NCBI GenBank assembly: GCA_033439255.1 | Contig: JAVRDV010000018.1 | Span: forward strand, 186,001-250,000 | Length of the DNA: 64,000 nucleotides | Direction of reading: 5' to 3' | From: Hericium rajendrae | Taxonomy: Eukaryota > Basidiomycota > Agaricomycetes > Russulales > Hericiaceae | Shown: piece by piece, positions 60,408-64,000 of the stretch | Numbering within the stretch: position 1 is the stretch's first letter | How the letters are laid out: each line of letters begins with the position of its first letter | Notes under the pieces: model-generated | Told to the model about the DNA's origin: nothing | Seen by the model: the letters and a program-made list of their open reading frames with translations, nothing else | Databases searched by the model: none | Position numbers and translations under genes: made by a program

Positions 60408-63367
60408 TCAATGGAATGTTTCATTGTGGTTGCAACCATTGCAGTTCCTGGTCCACTCCACTATGGTGGTGTCTGTATGGAAGACGAAAGAGGTGCACTC
60501 TCCAGAATAATGGAGGTTTAAGTGAGTGGTATCCTTGGAATTAAAAACAACAATATCACCATGGCATGCCTCAATTACCACCCCTTGCTCATACAATACA
60601 AAAGCACTGCCTTCAAATGCACCAATAGGCATGATTAGGCAGTGAGATTCATCCTTGTCATTGTGGTGGCCCCTGATTGAAATGTTGATGTTGACGATGA
60701 AGCTCACAAAGGGGCATACAATAGACTGCAAATTGTCTGGGAGGTCCTGCGAGTACAGGGACAGCTGCATGTACTCCCATGGTAAACAATCAAGAAGCTA
60801 TGATTAAAGCCATCAGCAACAACACTTTCTCCTGTATAGCAAAACACGTACCTTTGCTTCAATCTATTGAAATAGTTCTTGGAATATTACCTCCATCTTC
60901 TTCAAAGTTGCTGCATGTTTCTGCATGTCGGCAGATGGATAGGCCGTCATCTGCATGCAATTTGTGTGAGATGTGCCATCCCTGGACAGATACAGTGGTT
61001 GAATGTCAGGAGGTGCATTAGTACCCTATATATTTATCAGAAAGAATGAACAGAGGTGAAGCAAAGACAAACCTTGGTTGCATGCCAGTCATACCAAGAG
61101 AAATGGTATGTACCAAACCTCAAAGCCTTCTCCTCCACACTGGAGTCACTATTGACAAGGATCTCCCCAATGCAGAACTTGAGACCAGAGTGCAGATCAT
61201 CGCAGATGTGAGATGGCAGAGATGTACAAATGAAAGCCATGAGATTACTGTCTTTATTTTCAATGCAAACATTATCTCTGTAACATGTATCAAGAAGACT
61301 CGTAAGATACAATATAAATAAGTTATGCACTCAATTATATCTGTAGAAAAAGCCATGTAGGAAGTGGGATCTTGTCTGACCCCATTCATGTAGTGCTCCT
61401 CCAGCTGCAAAAAAGAAAAATCAGAACAAATCAAATTTAAGTAAGAAATTCTACCAACCTGTGCAGAAAGTTCTGCAACAGATGATACTGGGTGCTCTAG
61501 ACATGCTGCAACAAACATACACTGTGTCTCTGTCCACTCATAGTTCTCCTGGTAATCCACAGCTGCAGACATTGCCATATTCTGCAGATGATCATGCTAA
61601 TATCCTGTAAAAATGACCAAGGAGGGGCCTGAGGGATCTAAGTCCATGAGAATCCCAACATTCTCAGACATATCATGAAATGATGCAGAGGGGGTGGAAG
61701 GGTTTGAAGGCTTAGGTGTTGGTAAGAACAGCTCAGATGAGGAGGGAAAATGTGCGATCCTGGAGTGACAACACACAACCTCCTGTAAGGTGAGAAAAGC
61801 TGTTGACGACAGCAGTACATTGGTCAAGCAAGGCACCCATGCCTCTTTATTGCATGTTAGGGGGTGAAAAGTGCTGAAAATTGAGTTAGCCAAGAATAAA
61901 GGAAAAACAAGACAAGACAAACTTGAATGAAATAAGCTTGAAAAACCTGTCCGAGAACTCTAAGTTAAAGCAGTCAAGAGAGGGGAGGACCTTCCAAAGT
62001 AGCAGGTCCTCTTTCAAAAACAGACCAGCAAGGCTCATAGGAAGAATCTGACTGAGATACGACACTGTAGGAATGATTTTGGTGCACATCACAACACCCA
62101 TATCGTGCATGCCTGGTGGTGAAACACATAGCAGGTTGGTCATGATGTTGAGGCTCAAGTCTTGAATATGGTGGAGTTTGTCATGTAGCTTGAGGCCTGC
62201 TATCAGTACCAGGGCATAGATAGATCCTGAAATTGAATGAGCCACGGTGGCAACAACAGTCACATGAAACAACCACTCACCTCTGGATGCAATTGTAGCA
62301 TATTTGCTGCCCTTGCTGTACCATTCAAGGAAAGTGTTGTAGGTGATAAGCAAATCAGATTCTGCAGCCATGAACTGTCTCCAAAATGCGAGCCTGTCAG
62401 GAAGCCCATGTTGCTTTTGAAGGCTAGATAAGGATAAGAGCTCAGCATATTTTGATGACCAGAGCACGAATACTCACTTCTGAACCTACACCACAAGCAT
62501 CATAAAGCTTACTATTGTGGTGAAGCTCAATCCAACTTGCCTGCTGGTGATCAACCAGCAGTCTTGAAGGGCTGCACAAAACCCCCCTGCAATGCAGCCT
62601 CTCTCCAACTCCAAGCAGATGTCTTGAGCCCATTGCTCCAGTCTGCTGAAATCTAGTGCCTCGAACAATGCCCCAGACAAAGACTCTCCCTTTCACGACT
62701 GATGTACACTGATACCAACTTGGTCTCACACACCGAGCATGACGATAAAGCCTTATGCATCTCTGGTCACGACCCATGCTGGGTCATTATTGATGATCCA
62801 TATTGGAACTCTCCCTTGATGGCAGCCATCATGCCAGAGGTGCTGAACATCAAGACTGCCCTCACCTCCTCCATCTCCACTGCTCATGTTGCCTTCTTCA
62901 CCTGCACCACCCTCACCAAACAGCAGCTGCCCCTCCATGTCAATCTCTGATTCTCCATTGGAATCGGGCTCTCTCGAGTCCCTCAGGTTGTGCAGGTTGA
63001 ATGGAGGCATGCACAGGAGTGGTGTGAGTGAGTTCAGAGAGTTGAAGAGGGAGAGGGCATGCTTGCCCAATGGCGACATATGTGGGCAGGTGGGATCAGC
63101 CTCAGTTGGGCAGGTAACATGGTTGTCAGAGCAAAGAGAGCTGTGTACAGGGCTTTCCTGGGCCAGACAGGTGAGTTGCAGAAGGAGCTGCAACATACCA
63201 CCCCTCAAAGATTCTGAAGTCCAGGACTCTATGGTCTCAAGGTGTGAAAGAGCCTGCAACATATCTTGCAGCACATTCACAGGGATTTCGATGGGGTTCA
63301 TTGAGGAGAAGGCCAGGCATAGAAAGTGAAGCAATGAGCAGAAGGCATGCAGGATACAAAAGCACAT
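60408..63367 (-). pseudogene. TET/JBP-like 2-oxoglutarate dioxygenase, inactivated
   Basis: Fungal TET/JBP enzymes oxidise 5-methylcytosine or a related base, using Fe(II) and 2-oxoglutarate. The minus strand reads as a multi-exon member: an N-terminal region (63367-61900, e.g. HDMGVVMCTKIIPTVSYL), then TNAPPDIQPLYLSRDG and AYPSADMQKHAATLKKME (~61030-60890), an intron (GTACGT...CATAG, ~60850-60797) and the double-stranded beta-helix (60790-60408) with VSFIVNINISIRGHH, FEGSAFVLYEQG, GDIVVFNSKDTTHLNLHYSG and FVFHTD. The iron-binding HxD reads HHN (AAT at ~60660), the 2-oxoglutarate arginine after the last glycine reads Cys (TGC at 60495-60497), and TAG interrupts a likely Trp codon at 60864-60866. 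All three fit C-to-T changes on one strand or the other. The order H...H of the fold is otherwise kept. Start and early exons are tentative. Confidence 0.7.
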
Positions 63368-63599
63368 TCAAGGCAGTGACACAACATGGTGAGCATTATG
63401 CAGGGGCCATGGAAAATGTTTGGCTGTAGCCAAACATTTCTTGTGACCCATAAAAGTCCCCCTGCTTGTAAATTTTTCTACCTAACAAAGTCATAAAGTT
63501 CATTATTCAACTTGGGCCACTTTGGCCAGGACTAAACACATGTAAAACAAGCAGGAGGGGGCCTGTACCTGTAATGCTGGAAACACTACGTGTTGGGGA
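63368..63599. other. Spacer with a TTTGGCTGTAGCCAAA palindrome
   Basis: 63413-63440 reads AAATGTTTGGCTGTAGCCAAACATTT, split here as AAATGTTTGGCTG and TAGCCAAACATTT, the fourth copy of the palindrome in units 1 and 2. No gene. Confidence 0.6.
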
Positions 63600-64000
63600 C
63601 ACCTCCACGTCACCAAAGCAAATCTTATGCTCAAACAAATCAATGAGTATTACGAGGATGCAGGCAATAGTTCACACTTCATTGTGTGCTGTAAGTTGTT
63701 TAATGGAGAAATCATGCTGGAGGCCTCAAACAAGAGTGTCATAGACAAAATTCAGAAGTCAAACACACGAGAAGCCTTTCTGACAGTGCTCAGTGAATGG
63801 TTTGCTAAGATTAAAGAGAACTCATACCTCCTCATCCTCAAATTCATACCTGTTGAAGCTGATCTACATGAAACAGCTACTTTACAAGAGATCAAACACA
63901 CTCATGGTTGAGATCAAGGGTCATTCATTTCAGCATGATGGATCAAGGCTCCCGAGTGTCGCACGCCAGGCCAGTGAGTAGCAACAATGATGCTAAGATT
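63600..64000 (+). mobile_element. LINE ORF1 (RNA-binding protein) fragment, running off the window
   Basis: The plus strand reads FIVCCKLFNGEIMLEASNKS, LSEWFAKIKENSYLLILKF and IPVEADLHETATLQEIKHTHG, then a stop, then (in the same frame) a WIKAPE-like segment before PGQ. This is the pattern of the first ORF of basidiomycete Tad-like non-LTR elements (LVLEFVPV...L..E...I...ARWIKP..R..PGQ). At least two stops make it a dead fragment. The endonuclease/RT ORF would lie to the right. Confidence 0.5.

Overview
The window looks like a repeat-rich nuclear segment of an agaricomycete (mushroom-forming basidiomycete). The evidence is the many 45-60 nt introns with GTRNGT/YAG ends, a Gti1/Pac2 regulator, families largely confined to Agaricomycetes (DUF6532, DUF6589, a Tnp2-like two-gene module), a fungal TET/JBP dioxygenase relative and a Ty3/gypsy chromovirus. 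About three quarters of the sequence is mobile DNA, much of it nested.

Layout. 1-1595: edge segment with an LTR-like repeat. 1596-11890: CpG-poor, gene-free DNA with two solo LTRs, a large foldback element (5529-7397) and 'unit 1', a non-coding element built of two inverted GC-skewed arms around a short core. 11891-25293: a Ty3/gypsy element with 2%-divergent LTRs, split by a 6.3-kb transposon with CATCTGAAAAAT ends (copy A), which is itself split by a CpG-rich hAT-like element (D) and a CACTA-like MITE. 25731-28560: 'unit 2', built like unit 1. 28561-34271: copy B of the CATCTG family with copy C inserted in it. 34272-37284: a decayed DUF6589 gene broken by a solo LTR and a truncated LINE. 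37300-56630: the island with normal CpG content, holding a decayed RecQ-like helicase, a small gene, an apparently intact Gti1/Pac2 regulator (44281-45306), an intact 11-exon Tnp2-like gene (48861-53278) and its partner gene with two nonsense codons (53624-55714). 56632-64000: CpG-poor again, with a Tc1 remnant, a DUF6532 gene, a dead TET/JBP gene and a LINE ORF1 fragment.

The most unusual signal is an architecture shared by unit 1, unit 2, copies A, B and C and, without the hairpin, D. An AT-rich core carries splice-like introns (GTRAGT, then CTAAY, then AG) pointing outward. In seven places the intron end is followed at once by a hairpin of the type GAGAGTATCGCTCG/CGAGCGATACTCTC, and then by a long GC-skewed arm with no credible protein. 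This resembles a family of transposable spliced non-coding transcription units.

A second theme is C-to-T decay. Older copies have lost CpG, and several stops or lost catalytic residues (helicase, TET/JBP, partner gene) are explained by single C-to-T changes on one strand or the other. The dead TET/JBP gene belongs to a family that acts on methylated cytosine.
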